64,000 nucleotides of DNA from positions 62,001-126,000 of the forward strand of contig DBBX01000019.1 of assembly GCA_002292815.1 (NCBI GenBank). Reading direction: 5' to 3'. A program made the translations under genes and the position numbers. This DNA is from Thiotrichaceae bacterium UBA973. Lineage in GTDB: Bacteria; Pseudomonadota; Gammaproteobacteria; Eutrophobiales; Eutrophobiaceae. This document shows, in pieces, positions 53,847-63,668 of this stretch (position 1 is its first letter; each line of letters begins with the position of its first letter). The notes beneath the pieces were generated by a model that worked only from the letters and a program-made list of their open reading frames with translations, did no database searches and was not told the DNA's origin.

Positions 53847-54285
53847 GGTAGCTATGCTGATGCAATTTAAAAATAAACAGCGAAAAATAGCATCTATAAC
53901 AGTATCCCTATTCATGGGGAGCTGGCTGTTGTTATTGTGTCAAACATGTTTTGCTGCTGACAACGCTATCAAAAGTCATAGCGAACCTTCAACTGAAACA
54001 TCATCCTCATGTCACACACCGGAAAATATTGCTTTAGAACAAACAAGTGAAACTAATGATGAACATTGTTTAGGTGTTTGTGATTGTGATGCTATAACAA
54101 TTTCTTTTAGTTCAGACAAGAATTCTGAACTAAAAGAAAAGACAAAATATTCAACTGATATATATACTTATGTTAGCCCTGAAATAATAATTTCTACTCG
54201 GGCACCTCCAGGTTATAAAGTATCAAAAACCCCTGAACGAGCAATCCTCCTTCCGCTTCAGACTTACAACGTACTTCTGATTTAA
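53845..54285 (+). CDS. Small Cys-containing secreted protein leading the cus operon
   Basis: A 146-residue protein with a signal peptide (hydrophobic 16-34, cleavage after CFA). The mature part has a metal-ligand-like cluster: Cys56-His57, His74-Cys75, Cys79 and Cys81 (HCLGVCDCD). A hydrophobic C-terminus follows. ATGs at 53845, 53854 and 53860 are all possible, none with a Shine-Dalgarno. Small exported proteins of this style precede many heavy-metal RND operons, so periplasmic copper binding is plausible but inferred. I do not recognise a named family. Confidence 0.65.
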   Translation: MVAMLMQFKNKQRKIASITVSLFMGSWLLLLCQTCFAADNAIKSHSEPSTETSSSCHTPENIALEQTSETNDEHCLGVCDCDAITISFSSDKNSELKEKTKYSTDIYTYVSPEIIISTRAPPGYKVSKTPERAILLPLQTYNVLLI

Positions 54286-54360
54286 ACACACGATCTCTTG
54301 TATTCGCTGATCGATTTACGAATCGATCGTCGTTTTTGTTTACTGTATTAGAGGTGTGTT

Positions 54361-55623
54361 ATGTGTGTTACCAGGACTAAGAAATGTATTGGTTTATTTT
54401 TATTATTTATAATTCCAATTGAGTTAATTGCTAATGAATTAACGTTGGCAGAAGCTGAGCAGTTGGCGTTAGATTCAGACTTTATTATCAAACAATATAC
54501 TGCACGTTCAGAAAGTCTGGACGAACTTGCCATTGCTGATGGACAACTGCCCGATCCAAAAATAAAGCTTGGCATCATGAATATGCCTGTTGATAGTTTT
54601 GATCGTGATCAGGAACCGATGACTCAACTTCAATTTGGCGTTCAACAATCATTTCCACGAGGAAAGACACTTCATTACAAACGTCTGCGAACTGAAGATA
54701 TTGCTGATGTCGATCAAGCAAAGGCATTAGAACAAGAGAAAAAAGTATTGCGTTCATTACGCAACAGTTATCTCAGTTTATATTTAAATGTAAAAACAGA
54801 ATTAACCCTGCAAGAGAATCGTGATTTATTTACACAATTACTGGATATAACACAGCGTCAGTATGCTGTAGGTCGGGATAATCAACATGATGTGCTTCGT
54901 GCTCAACTTGAATTAGCGCTTATTGATGATCGCATTGCCGAAATTACCGGTGAAAAAGAAATATCGTTAGCCGAACTGGCTAAGTGGGTTGGCGATATTT
55001 CAGCACAAAGACCGTTACCCGAATCATTCCCTGAAATAAACCGACTATCGGGTCTGGATGAAATTGTTTCAAGCTTAACTTCTCATCCATTAATTCAAGT
55101 TGAAGATGCCGTTATTAATGCCAAGGATAAAAACATTAAGATAGCGCAAGAGCAATATAAACCTGGTTGGTTGTTCGATCTTACTTACGGACAACGTTCA
55201 GGCAATAATCTGGATGGTAGTAGTCGTGATGATTTTGCCTCAGTAATGCTAATGGTGGATTTACCTCTTTTTACTGATAAGCGGCAGGACAAACGGTTAT
55301 CTGCCAGAAAACTTGAACATAAGGCATCTCAGTATGTTCGTACAGATCGCTTGCTAGAACTTAAACGGCAAGTTGAAAAAGAACATACGAACTGGTTACG
55401 TCTTAGTAAACGACTTGAATTATATGAAACACGTGCCGTTGTTGATGCTGAACAGAATTCAGAATCAACATTAAAAGCATATCAAAATGATCAGACTGAT
55501 TTTACAACCTTGATGCGCGCTCGCTTAACTGAATTAAATATACAATTGGATATGTTAAGGATTCGTGTTAATCGCGCAAAGTCCCAAGCTAACCTGTTGT
55601 ACTACTCAAGAGATGTAATATGA
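54361..55623 (+). CDS. cusC: TolC-family outer-membrane channel (CusC-like)
   Basis: A 420-residue outer-membrane efflux protein: signal peptide (about 10-24), then the duplicated TolC helical pattern with LAEAEQLALDSD near the start of the mature protein and QYAVGRDNQHDVLRAQLELA as the repeat signature. It provides the exit duct for the CusBA pump. The stop overlaps the adaptor start as ATGA (55620-55623). Called CusC by operon context; TolC-family sequences alone do not reveal the substrate. Confidence 0.88.
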   Translation: MCVTRTKKCIGLFLLFIIPIELIANELTLAEAEQLALDSDFIIKQYTARSESLDELAIADGQLPDPKIKLGIMNMPVDSFDRDQEPMTQLQFGVQQSFPRGKTLHYKRLRTEDIADVDQAKALEQEKKVLRSLRNSYLSLYLNVKTELTLQENRDLFTQLLDITQRQYAVGRDNQHDVLRAQLELALIDDRIAEITGEKEISLAELAKWVGDISAQRPLPESFPEINRLSGLDEIVSSLTSHPLIQVEDAVINAKDKNIKIAQEQYKPGWLFDLTYGQRSGNNLDGSSRDDFASVMLMVDLPLFTDKRQDKRLSARKLEHKASQYVRTDRLLELKRQVEKEHTNWLRLSKRLELYETRAVVDAEQNSESTLKAYQNDQTDFTTLMRARLTELNIQLDMLRIRVNRAKSQANLLYYSRDVI

Positions 55624-56924
55624 AGAAATTCATCCTTAGCATTATATTAATTATTATCGGACTTTCTGCTGGAATTCTTATTGAAAATAAATTTGAGCTT
55701 TCACAATTAGTTTTCCAATCGGATATGAGCATAAATTCAAATGCAGCTGATAGCGCTATGTCACAATCAAATGTAAAGAAAGTGATGTACTGGGTTGCAC
55801 CAATGAATCCCAGTTATCAACAAGATGAACCAGGTAAATCACCGATGGGCATGGATCTAATTCCTGTTTATGAAGGTGGTGAAGATAGCATGGGTGAAGA
55901 TACGTCGATCGTTAAGATAAGACCAGAAGTGATCAATAACCTCGGCGTAAGGTTGGCCAAGGTAGAACGTGGGCCATTATGGAAAAGAATTGGTACGGTT
56001 GGTTACATTGATTATGACGAAACACGAATCAAGCATATCCATACAAGGACGGAAGGTTGGATAGAAAAGCTGCAAGTTCGTGCTGAGGGCGAAGAGGTTA
56101 AACGTGGACAACTTTTATTTGAACTCTATTCACCACCATTGGTTAATGCACAGGAAGAATATTTACAAGCATTGGCTAGTGGCAATCTGTTATTGGCAGA
56201 AGCATCAATGGAAAAACTTTCTGCATTAGGCATATCAAAATCACAAATTGACCGGTTAAAAAAAGATAACAAAGTTAATCAGAATATTCGTTTTTATGCA
56301 CCACAATCAGGTGTGTTAATTAATCTTGGTGTACGCGAAGGAATGTATATCAAACCGGAAACGCAAGTATTAAGTATTGCCAACCTGAATACCATCTGGT
56401 TGCTGGCAGAAGTATTCGAGCGACAAGCAAATTGGGTCGAAGCAGGTCAAAGTGCTGAAGCGACATTGCCTTCAATGCCGGGTGTTATCTGGAAAGGAAC
56501 AGTTGATTATATCTATCCTGCCCTTGATCCCGTCACACGAACTTTACGCGTTAGATTACGTTTTGATAATTCGAAAGAAAAATTAAAACCAAATATGTAT
56601 TCACATGTCACGATTTACGCTGGAGAAAAAAAGGATGTGATCAGTATCCCTCGTGAAGCGTTGATTCGTGATGCTAATCAGGAAAGAGTAATTAAAGCAC
56701 TTGGGGAGGGTTTTTTTCAAGCACAGGAAGTTGTTGCGGGTATGGAGAGTGGTGATTGGATTGAAATCACTTCGGGATTAAACGAAGGTGAAGAAATTGT
56801 TATCTCTTCACAATTTCTAATTGATTCTGAGTCAAACCTTAAAGCAAGTCTAAATCGTATGCAATCCGTCGATAATCCTATGAAGGATCAATCAATGGAC
56901 CATTCTGAAATGAGTAAGGAATAA
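55620..56924 (+). CDS. cusB: Efflux RND periplasmic adaptor CusB
   Basis: A 434-residue membrane-fusion protein: N-terminal anchor (3-22), a heavy-metal-binding domain (about 55-86, YWVAPMNP...GKSPMGMDLIPVYE) with Met62, Met76 and Met78, then barrel-sandwich, hairpin and beta-barrel domains. The metal domain lacks the Cys/His of other HMBD proteins and has the Met-rich CusB form, fitting Cu(I)/Ag(I). The C-terminal tail is also Met/His-rich (SMDHSEMSKE). It lies 3 bp before cusA. Confidence 0.92.
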   Translation: MKKFILSIILIIIGLSAGILIENKFELSQLVFQSDMSINSNAADSAMSQSNVKKVMYWVAPMNPSYQQDEPGKSPMGMDLIPVYEGGEDSMGEDTSIVKIRPEVINNLGVRLAKVERGPLWKRIGTVGYIDYDETRIKHIHTRTEGWIEKLQVRAEGEEVKRGQLLFELYSPPLVNAQEEYLQALASGNLLLAEASMEKLSALGISKSQIDRLKKDNKVNQNIRFYAPQSGVLINLGVREGMYIKPETQVLSIANLNTIWLLAEVFERQANWVEAGQSAEATLPSMPGVIWKGTVDYIYPALDPVTRTLRVRLRFDNSKEKLKPNMYSHVTIYAGEKKDVISIPREALIRDANQERVIKALGEGFFQAQEVVAGMESGDWIEITSGLNEGEEIVISSQFLIDSESNLKASLNRMQSVDNPMKDQSMDHSEMSKE

Positions 56925-56927
56925 ATT

Positions 56928-59900
56928 ATGATTGAGCAGATTATAAAATGGTCAATCAATAATCGATTCCTAGTTATTCTTGTCACCGTCATCGTCATGA
57001 TAAGTGGCATGTATATTGTTAAGCAGACTCCGGTAGACGCGATACCAGATCTTTCTGATGTGCAAGTTATTATAAAAACGCCATTCCCAGGACAGGCACC
57101 ACAGGTAGTTGAAGATCAGATAACGTATCCACTATCGACTGCAATGTTATCCGTCCCTTATGCAGTTACTGTTCGTGGCTATTCTTTTTTTGGCGATTCT
57201 TATGTATATGTCATTTTTGAAGAAGGGACTGATCTTTATTGGGCACGATCGCGCGTACTAGAATACCTGAGTCAGGTTACAAGTCGTTTGCCTCCGGGTG
57301 TAAAACCTGAACTTGGGCCGGATGCTACAGGGGTCGGTTGGGTATATGAATATGCCTTGGTTGATCGAAAAGGTAATCATGACTTATCACAATTACGTTC
57401 ACTGCAAGACTGGTTTCTCAAATATGAATTACAAACTGTTCCAGGTGTAGCGGAAGTCGCCACCATAGGTGGGATGGTTAAACAATATCAGGTGGTTGTC
57501 GATCCCGATCAATTACGTGCATACGGAATTCCCATATCGAGGATTAGTAATGCCATAAAAAAAGCCAATCAAGAAGTGGGGGCATCAGTTATTGAAATGG
57601 CAGAGGCTGAATATATGGTCAGGGTAACAGGTTACATCACTGGACTTGAACAACTACGTAACATTCCAATAGGTGTCAATGTCAGGGGTACACCGATTTT
57701 ACTTAATGATGTAGCACAAGTACGAATTGGTCCACAGTTGCGTCGCGGGATTGCTGAACTGAATGGTGAGGGTGAAGTGGTCGGAGGTGTTATCGTTATG
57801 CGTTGGGGTGGCAATGCCAAAAAAGTAATCGATTTAGTTAAAGAAAAATTAAACGAGTTGCAACAAGGATTACCGGATGGTGTTGAAATTGTTGAAACCT
57901 ATGATCGTTCCGGCTTAATTGAGCGAGCAATTAAAACGTTAAAAGACGCATTGCAGCAGGAATTGTTCTTGGTAGTACTTGTTTGTATCATTTTTCTACT
58001 GCATTTTCGCTCTGCTCTGGTTGTTATTGTCAGTCTCCCACTTGGAATATTGATGGCATTTATCATCATGAATGCTCAAGGGATAAATGCCAACATTATG
58101 TCATTGGGAGGGATAGCTATTGCGATTGGAGTCATGGTCGATGCTGCTATCGTGATGATTGATAATGTTCATAAACATATAGAACGAAACGATGATAATA
58201 CTGATCATTGGGAAGTCATCGTGACAGCGACGACTGAAGTTGGGCCTCCACTGTTCTTTTCATTACTAATAACAGGGTTAAGTGTATTACCTATTTTTAC
58301 ACTACAGGCACAAGAAGGCCGTATGTTTTCACCACTGGCGTTTACCTGGGTTTATGCAATGATTTCGGCAACTATTCTTGCTGTTACAGTGGTGCCCGTA
58401 TTACTGGGTTATTTTGTAAAAGGACGTGTTATTTCGTCAGAAAAAAATCCAATAACGCGTCTATTAAACGTCATCTACAAACCTGTCATTGGTTCCGTAC
58501 TTCGCTATCCAATCTCAACGGTATTTGTTGCATTAATAATCATGGCTGTCGGACTCTGGCCATTTACACAATTGGGTAGTGAGTTTATGCCTGATTTGGA
58601 TGAAGGTGACTTGATGTATATGCCGACAACATTACCCGCTATCTCAATTGGCAAAGCTCAACAAATCTTACAGCAGACGGATAAATTAATTCGTTCCGTA
58701 CCTGAAGTTGATACAGTATTTGGAAAAATAGGTCGTGCAGAATCAGCAACCGATCCTGCACCTTTAACGATGATTGAAACACTTATTCGTTTTAAACCTC
58801 GCAATGGATGGCGCGAAGGTATGACGCTTGAAAAGTTAAAAGCAGAACTCAATGCTTTAGTGAAGTTGCCGGGAATTACTAATGCATGGGTAATGCCGAT
58901 TAAAACACGTATCGATATGTTAGCCACAGGCATTAAGACACCAGTTGGTATAAAAATAGCTGGTACTGATCTTAAGGTTATTGAAAGTATTGGTCGGCAG
59001 ATTGAAAAGGTACTTAAAGATGTCTCTGGAACTGCTTCGGTTTATGCTGAACGTGTTGCGGGAGGTCGTTACCTTACTATTGATATAAATAGAATCAATG
59101 CCGCACGACTAGGACTTAATATTAGTGATATTCAAAATATTGTACGTACAGCAGTGGGTGGAATGAATGTTTCTGAAACCGTTGAAGGTCTGGAACGTTA
59201 TCCGATCAATATTCGTTATCCGCATGAACTTCGTGACTCTCTTGAACAATTACGTTTGTTACCCATAGTCGCGCCTTTAGGCGCAAGAATACCTTTGGGT
59301 GATGTTGCGTCTATTAATGTGACAGATGGTCCACCAATGATCAAAAGTGAAAATGCGCGTATCAATGGATGGATCTTTGTTGATACGAAAGATCGTGATC
59401 TGGGTAGTTATGTGAATGATGCACGAGAACGCGTTGCGAATAGCGTAGATTTACCGGCAGGTTACTCAATAAGCTGGTCTGGACAATATGAGTACATGTT
59501 AAGGGCAATTGAGCGGTTAGCCATTGTCGTGCCCATCACCCTCATCATTATTTTTATGTTGCTTTATATGAACTTTCGAAAATTAGGCGATGTATTTTTA
59601 ATTATGGGTTTTTTGCCATTTGCTTTAGGTGGCGGGGCGTGGTTCTTATATATATTAAATTACAATTTATCAGTAGCTGTAGGTGTTGGCTTTATTGCTC
59701 TGACAGGTATCGCAGTTGAATCTGGTGTAGTTATGCTTGAGTTTCTTAATAAATCCATAGAGTCAGTAAAAGAAGAAATTAGTAGAGAAAAGCTGATTAG
59801 CAATATTACTGATGCTGCAACTCAACGAGTCCGGCCTATCATGATGACGACATGTTCAACTATTGCAGGATTACTTCCTATTATGTTCATAAATGGATCA

Positions 59901-60032
59901 GGCTCAGAGATTATGACACGTATAGCAGCACCCATGATTGGAGGGATGATTAGCGCAACAGCTTTAACGTTAGTCGTTATTCCAGTTGTTTATTTTGTGT
60001 GGAAGCAGCATGGGTTAAAAGAGGAATATTGA
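56928..60032 (+). CDS. cusA: Cu(I)/Ag(I) efflux RND pump CusA
   Basis: A 1034-residue HME-type RND pump with 12 membrane helices in two halves and large periplasmic loops. Proton-relay residues lie in GVMVDAAIVMIDNVHKH. Three methionines, Met565 (GDLMYM), Met615 (PLTMIET) and Met664 (RIDML), line up with the Met573, Met623 and Met672 copper site of E. coli CusA at a constant offset of eight, strongly supporting monovalent Cu/Ag rather than Zn/Co (CzcA). It ends the operon; no terminator is obvious. Confidence 0.95.
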   Translation: MIEQIIKWSINNRFLVILVTVIVMISGMYIVKQTPVDAIPDLSDVQVIIKTPFPGQAPQVVEDQITYPLSTAMLSVPYAVTVRGYSFFGDSYVYVIFEEGTDLYWARSRVLEYLSQVTSRLPPGVKPELGPDATGVGWVYEYALVDRKGNHDLSQLRSLQDWFLKYELQTVPGVAEVATIGGMVKQYQVVVDPDQLRAYGIPISRISNAIKKANQEVGASVIEMAEAEYMVRVTGYITGLEQLRNIPIGVNVRGTPILLNDVAQVRIGPQLRRGIAELNGEGEVVGGVIVMRWGGNAKKVIDLVKEKLNELQQGLPDGVEIVETYDRSGLIERAIKTLKDALQQELFLVVLVCIIFLLHFRSALVVIVSLPLGILMAFIIMNAQGINANIMSLGGIAIAIGVMVDAAIVMIDNVHKHIERNDDNTDHWEVIVTATTEVGPPLFFSLLITGLSVLPIFTLQAQEGRMFSPLAFTWVYAMISATILAVTVVPVLLGYFVKGRVISSEKNPITRLLNVIYKPVIGSVLRYPISTVFVALIIMAVGLWPFTQLGSEFMPDLDEGDLMYMPTTLPAISIGKAQQILQQTDKLIRSVPEVDTVFGKIGRAESATDPAPLTMIETLIRFKPRNGWREGMTLEKLKAELNALVKLPGITNAWVMPIKTRIDMLATGIKTPVGIKIAGTDLKVIESIGRQIEKVLKDVSGTASVYAERVAGGRYLTIDINRINAARLGLNISDIQNIVRTAVGGMNVSETVEGLERYPINIRYPHELRDSLEQLRLLPIVAPLGARIPLGDVASINVTDGPPMIKSENARINGWIFVDTKDRDLGSYVNDARERVANSVDLPAGYSISWSGQYEYMLRAIERLAIVVPITLIIIFMLLYMNFRKLGDVFLIMGFLPFALGGGAWFLYILNYNLSVAVGVGFIALTGIAVESGVVMLEFLNKSIESVKEEISREKLISNITDAATQRVRPIMMTTCSTIAGLLPIMFINGSGSEIMTRIAAPMIGGMISATALTLVVIPVVYFVWKQHGLKEEY

Positions 60033-60130
60033 ATTTAAGATTAACTTCATTATTGTCATAGTCTCTTTTGGTAATATATCTGTTGTCATTAGCTAGTCAC
60101 CTATGAGCAGTTCTATATAAATGTTCACTT

Positions 60131-60660
60131 TTAGCAATAAGCGGCAGCTAATCTGCGTAAATATAAACTGCCGCTTCTGACCGATAGTCCTTGATTATTT
60201 TTATGGCTGCGATGCATGTCTCGCGCTTGCATATTATCCAGCCAGCGACGGTCATAAAGACAGGTAAGCGCATCACCGGTGGCGTTATGTTCGGACTCTT
60301 TAAGTAAGCCTCATGTTTTATTAGTAACAGAATTGCCATGGCGTAAGCGTTGTGACAAAACGACGAGCAAGTTATTTGCAACCGCATGCGATCTTCCGAT
60401 TAAGGACCATATGACTTCTTCATCAATAACAAGCATAGGTGATTCTATAACGGTAGATAGATAGGCTGATGATCAATAATAGATACTTCGCCCATGCTTT
60501 GCCCTGGCTCAAGCACCGTTACCTGATCAGCAAACTCGGGTGACAGATGAACATTGAGCTCACCGGGTAATATTTCTAATCTTGCAATCAGCAAGAAACG
60601 GCATGCTGAAGTTGACACCATTGAACAATTTCTGCTTGCCAATATCTAACGCTGACAATG
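60131..60660 (-). pseudogene. Decayed cyclic-nucleotide-binding/GGDEF diguanylate cyclase gene
   Basis: Minus-strand reading gives degraded pieces of one protein. First comes a cNMP-binding piece (PGELNVHLSPEFADQVTVLEPGQSMGEVSIID), ending in a stop at 60445. A shifted frame continues: LVIDEEVIWSLIGRSHAVANNLLVVLSQRLRHGN, then an in-frame TGA, then the start of a GGDEF domain (ALTCLYDRRWLDNMQ), lost after about 30 codons. The GGEEF site itself is gone. Family members place CNB, a linker, then GGDEF in this order. It is a pseudogene between the cus operon and tgpA. Confidence 0.8.
60139..60176. repeat. Inverted repeat inside the pseudogene end
   Basis: AAGCGGCAG (60139-60147) and CTGCCGCTT (60168-60176) are perfect 9-bp arms with a 20-base spacer. 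They sit at the 3' end of the decayed gene and may be part of a repeat that replaced its missing end. Confidence 0.45.
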
Positions 60661-60688
60661 AAAATTCTATCTTTATCGATATTGTTGT

Positions 60689-62680
60689 TTAGCTGGCAGT
60701 CATTTTCTTCGGGGTGAAAGAAGTTATTGCCGCCTTAAGCTGTAATAATTTGTTGTTGTTTGAATAGTAACGAATGCCTATATATAGATCCGTAATATTT
60801 TTTATTTCACTTTTGATGTCTTGTCGTGATTTTGATGCACGTTCCGCAAAAGCGACAGGACCTTCATATGATCTTCTTGGTATTCCTGCCTTAGCCAATT
60901 TGTTACAAAAAATATCATAATACCTTTTCGCCGGTGCTGTTGTTTTAGGTGTTTTTTTAAACACATAAATTGCTATCGCAGAAATTATAATGCCAAGAAA
61001 AACAAATAGTATAAAGGTCAGTTGTTTCCAATCAATTGAATCGAAGCCAAATTTTTTCATAAAAAGTTTTTGTCGTTCCGGACCATAACCTAATACCCAT
61101 TGTGCCCATTGATAATTTACCATATCAACAGTATTGCGTAGTCGTTGCCAAAGGCGAACTGCTGTGGTGTTATTTTCCAGTCCAAGCGGTATATCAATAA
61201 TTGCTTGAGGAATAATATTTTCCATGCCCTCATTTATTCGTGTTGGTGATGCTATCGCGGTAGGATCAACGCGAATCCAGCCTTTGTTTTCAAGCCAAAC
61301 TTCTGTCCATGCGTGAGCGTCATATTGTCTTACTATTAAATAGTTTCCAACGGGGTTGATTTCGCCACCTTGATACCCGGTTACAACACGTGCAGGTATT
61401 CCGGCTGCTCGCATTAAAATAGTAAACGCCGATGCATAGTGTTCACAAAAACCTTGTTGCTTATCGAATAAAAACTCATCGACCATATCTTCAACCATTA
61501 ATGGCGGTTGCAGGGTGTAAACGAAATTCTCCTGCTTGAGCCATTCAAGGGCGGCATTAAGAATTAAGGCTGGCTCACGAAATTCTTCACGTAATTTTGA
61601 TGCAAGCTCACGGGTTTTGGGGTGATTGGCTTCAGGTAATGTTAGGCCTCGTTCCAAGTCCGTGTCATTTTCTGTCCCAAGCGTATATGAACTGTGAGAA
61701 GTTAATGTAAATGCCTTTCGGGCTTGTAATGCTTTGCGAGTTTTTAATTGATAATCATGCGTCAGATAGGTGTTTGCAGGCGGTATTGAAACCATTTCGA
61801 GTCCAAATAACCATCTTTTATTGGTCGGTTCGATGGTCACGTCATAAAGCAATGCTTCACCTGCGAATTCAATCGGCGCCGGGTCTCTGCCCGAACCTGA
61901 TTTTCCTGTGGTCCATTTACGTCCATCTGTTTGCCAAAGGACCGGGCCACGCCAATAGAGTGAAGATTGTTTCGGAATCTCGTCTTTAAAGGTAACACGA
62001 AAAGCCACCTCTCTGGATTGCACCAATTTACTGATAGAGCCCGGTGACATTTGATCATCGATTCCGGTAGTGCCTGTATAGGCATCCTTGGGAAGACCCC
62101 ATAGAGGACCATTTATGCGCGGAAATAATATAAACAAGACCAATAAGATCGGTATCGACTGTATTAATAGAGTTGATGAAAGTTTAAAACGTTGGAACAG
62201 GGTGAGCTGTTGCTCGGTATCATTAAAATTAATTAAGCCGGCAGTCATAATAATGATGACAATCATCATGTATGCTGCTGTAGGAATAGTCTGGCTATAA
62301 AAGAAGTTTGTGATGATCAGGAAATAACCAAGATACGTGCTGATATAGAAATCACGCTTAGACTTACTTTCAAAGACCTTAAACGCCGCTAGCATTACTA
62401 ATAGTGCGACACCGACATCACGCCCGGCCAGCGTTCCGTAATTTCCATAGATAATAAAGACACCACCAATCATTATGATCAAGCGGGCTATATTGATGGT
62501 GGATTTTTTATTCGACCAGAACAAGGGTAAGCGGAGTGGGATATAAATACGGGCCAGTAATAAACTGACATGTAATATTGGAATCCAGATCGGCAAGCGT
62601 TGCCAATGTGGAAAACTGGCCAAGGCTAAGCCAAGTGCAAGCCACATTACTTTATTAATACTTAGCTCTTGATTAGTCAT
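60689..62680 (-). CDS. tgpA: TgpA-like transglutaminase membrane protein (DUF3488-TGase-DUF4129)
   Basis: A 663-residue protein. Five or six membrane helices fill the first 190 residues (DUF3488). A periplasmic domain ends in a transglutaminase core with Cys412 (GFCEHYASA), His456 (DAHAWTEVW) and Asp472 (VDPT), a full papain-like triad. One more helix (about 550-572) and a DUF4129 tail follow. The P. aeruginosa homologue is an essential periplasmic transglutaminase. It overlaps the DUF58 gene by one base (TAATG). Confidence 0.9.
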   Translation of the reverse strand: MTNQELSINKVMWLALGLALASFPHWQRLPIWIPILHVSLLLARIYIPLRLPLFWSNKKSTINIARLIIMIGGVFIIYGNYGTLAGRDVGVALLVMLAAFKVFESKSKRDFYISTYLGYFLIITNFFYSQTIPTAAYMMIVIIIMTAGLINFNDTEQQLTLFQRFKLSSTLLIQSIPILLVLFILFPRINGPLWGLPKDAYTGTTGIDDQMSPGSISKLVQSREVAFRVTFKDEIPKQSSLYWRGPVLWQTDGRKWTTGKSGSGRDPAPIEFAGEALLYDVTIEPTNKRWLFGLEMVSIPPANTYLTHDYQLKTRKALQARKAFTLTSHSSYTLGTENDTDLERGLTLPEANHPKTRELASKLREEFREPALILNAALEWLKQENFVYTLQPPLMVEDMVDEFLFDKQQGFCEHYASAFTILMRAAGIPARVVTGYQGGEINPVGNYLIVRQYDAHAWTEVWLENKGWIRVDPTAIASPTRINEGMENIIPQAIIDIPLGLENNTTAVRLWQRLRNTVDMVNYQWAQWVLGYGPERQKLFMKKFGFDSIDWKQLTFILFVFLGIIISAIAIYVFKKTPKTTAPAKRYYDIFCNKLAKAGIPRRSYEGPVAFAERASKSRQDIKSEIKNITDLYIGIRYYSNNNKLLQLKAAITSFTPKKMTAS

Positions 62681-63666
62681 TACTGATTTCCGTAACGCGC
62701 TAATGCTTCAAGACAATGTTCTTTGTGATGGCTTCCCAGACCGGGATCAATTTTCGTGTCAGGGATCTCTAATCCATAATGAATATCTGCTTTTTCAGCA
62801 AGTAATACCCAGTAACATAATTGAGATAAGCATGACTCAACGTCATTGATGTATGCAACCGTATTCCAGCTTAGCATTAATGTTTGTGAACCTTTACCGC
62901 TGAATTGCTTTACCAGTAAGCCCTGCTCTCTTGCATATGCCTTCCATGCTATAGAGTTAACCGGATCACCTGGCCGGTATTTTCTAAACCCAGAGAAGTC
63001 ATCTGTACCCGCTTGCATTCCATAGTCCACGTTTTCTTTTTGTAATGAGTTTAGTGGTAATTGTTTATCGCCCTTGGCGGCAGGATAAACCAGACAATGA
63101 AACTCAGGTTCGAAATATGCCCATGCGCTAAACAGACCTAATGGAAAATTTGTGGATAGTTTCAAACGTTCTAACTTTAATATGCCGCGCGCACTAGTTT
63201 TAACAGGGTAGTGTATTGTTGATGGTTTCCCTGCTTCAACGCTAATCGAAGCGATATGGCCTTGTTTTCTTTTGCGAAATAATCTTTTTGCGGTGGCATA
63301 AGATTCTAGTTGTATAGCGTATCTTGCCAGACTTAGTCGATTATCAAGTTGTATGGGAAACAAAGCTTGTTGACCGGCAAAGACAGCTTTGGGCAGCGTA
63401 GAGCTAAGTATCAAACCTGTCAGGTTACGATAAGTGTGTATCATACAAACCAGCCCCAGACTGGCGAGTAAAAAACAAAGCATAAACGCCATACTGTTGT
63501 TGTAGTTTATGGCACCTAATAACATAACGATCAGCATCAACGCATATAGCCAACCTTGGAGGGTGGGAAATATGTAAACACGTTGACGTTTTAGTTGCTT
63601 AGATAAAACTCCGGTGATGCCAGAAGGATCAACGGGTGGACGCTCTAATACAACCGACATTCCCAT
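62680..63666 (-). CDS. DUF58 domain protein
   Basis: A 328-residue protein with two membrane helices (about 38-78), a beta-rich region, and the DUF58 signature DFSGFRKYRPGDPVNSIAWKAYARE near 220. DUF58 proteins have a vWA-like fold and sit in MoxR gene clusters that assist protein maturation or stress resistance. ATG 63666 is two bases after the MoxR stop; ATG 63660 is an equal alternative. Confidence 0.88.
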   Translation of the reverse strand: MGMSVVLERPPVDPSGITGVLSKQLKRQRVYIFPTLQGWLYALMLIVMLLGAINYNNSMAFMLCFLLASLGLVCMIHTYRNLTGLILSSTLPKAVFAGQQALFPIQLDNRLSLARYAIQLESYATAKRLFRKRKQGHIASISVEAGKPSTIHYPVKTSARGILKLERLKLSTNFPLGLFSAWAYFEPEFHCLVYPAAKGDKQLPLNSLQKENVDYGMQAGTDDFSGFRKYRPGDPVNSIAWKAYAREQGLLVKQFSGKGSQTLMLSWNTVAYINDVESCLSQLCYWVLLAEKADIHYGLEIPDTKIDPGLGSHHKEHCLEALARYGNQ

Positions 63667-63668
63667 TA

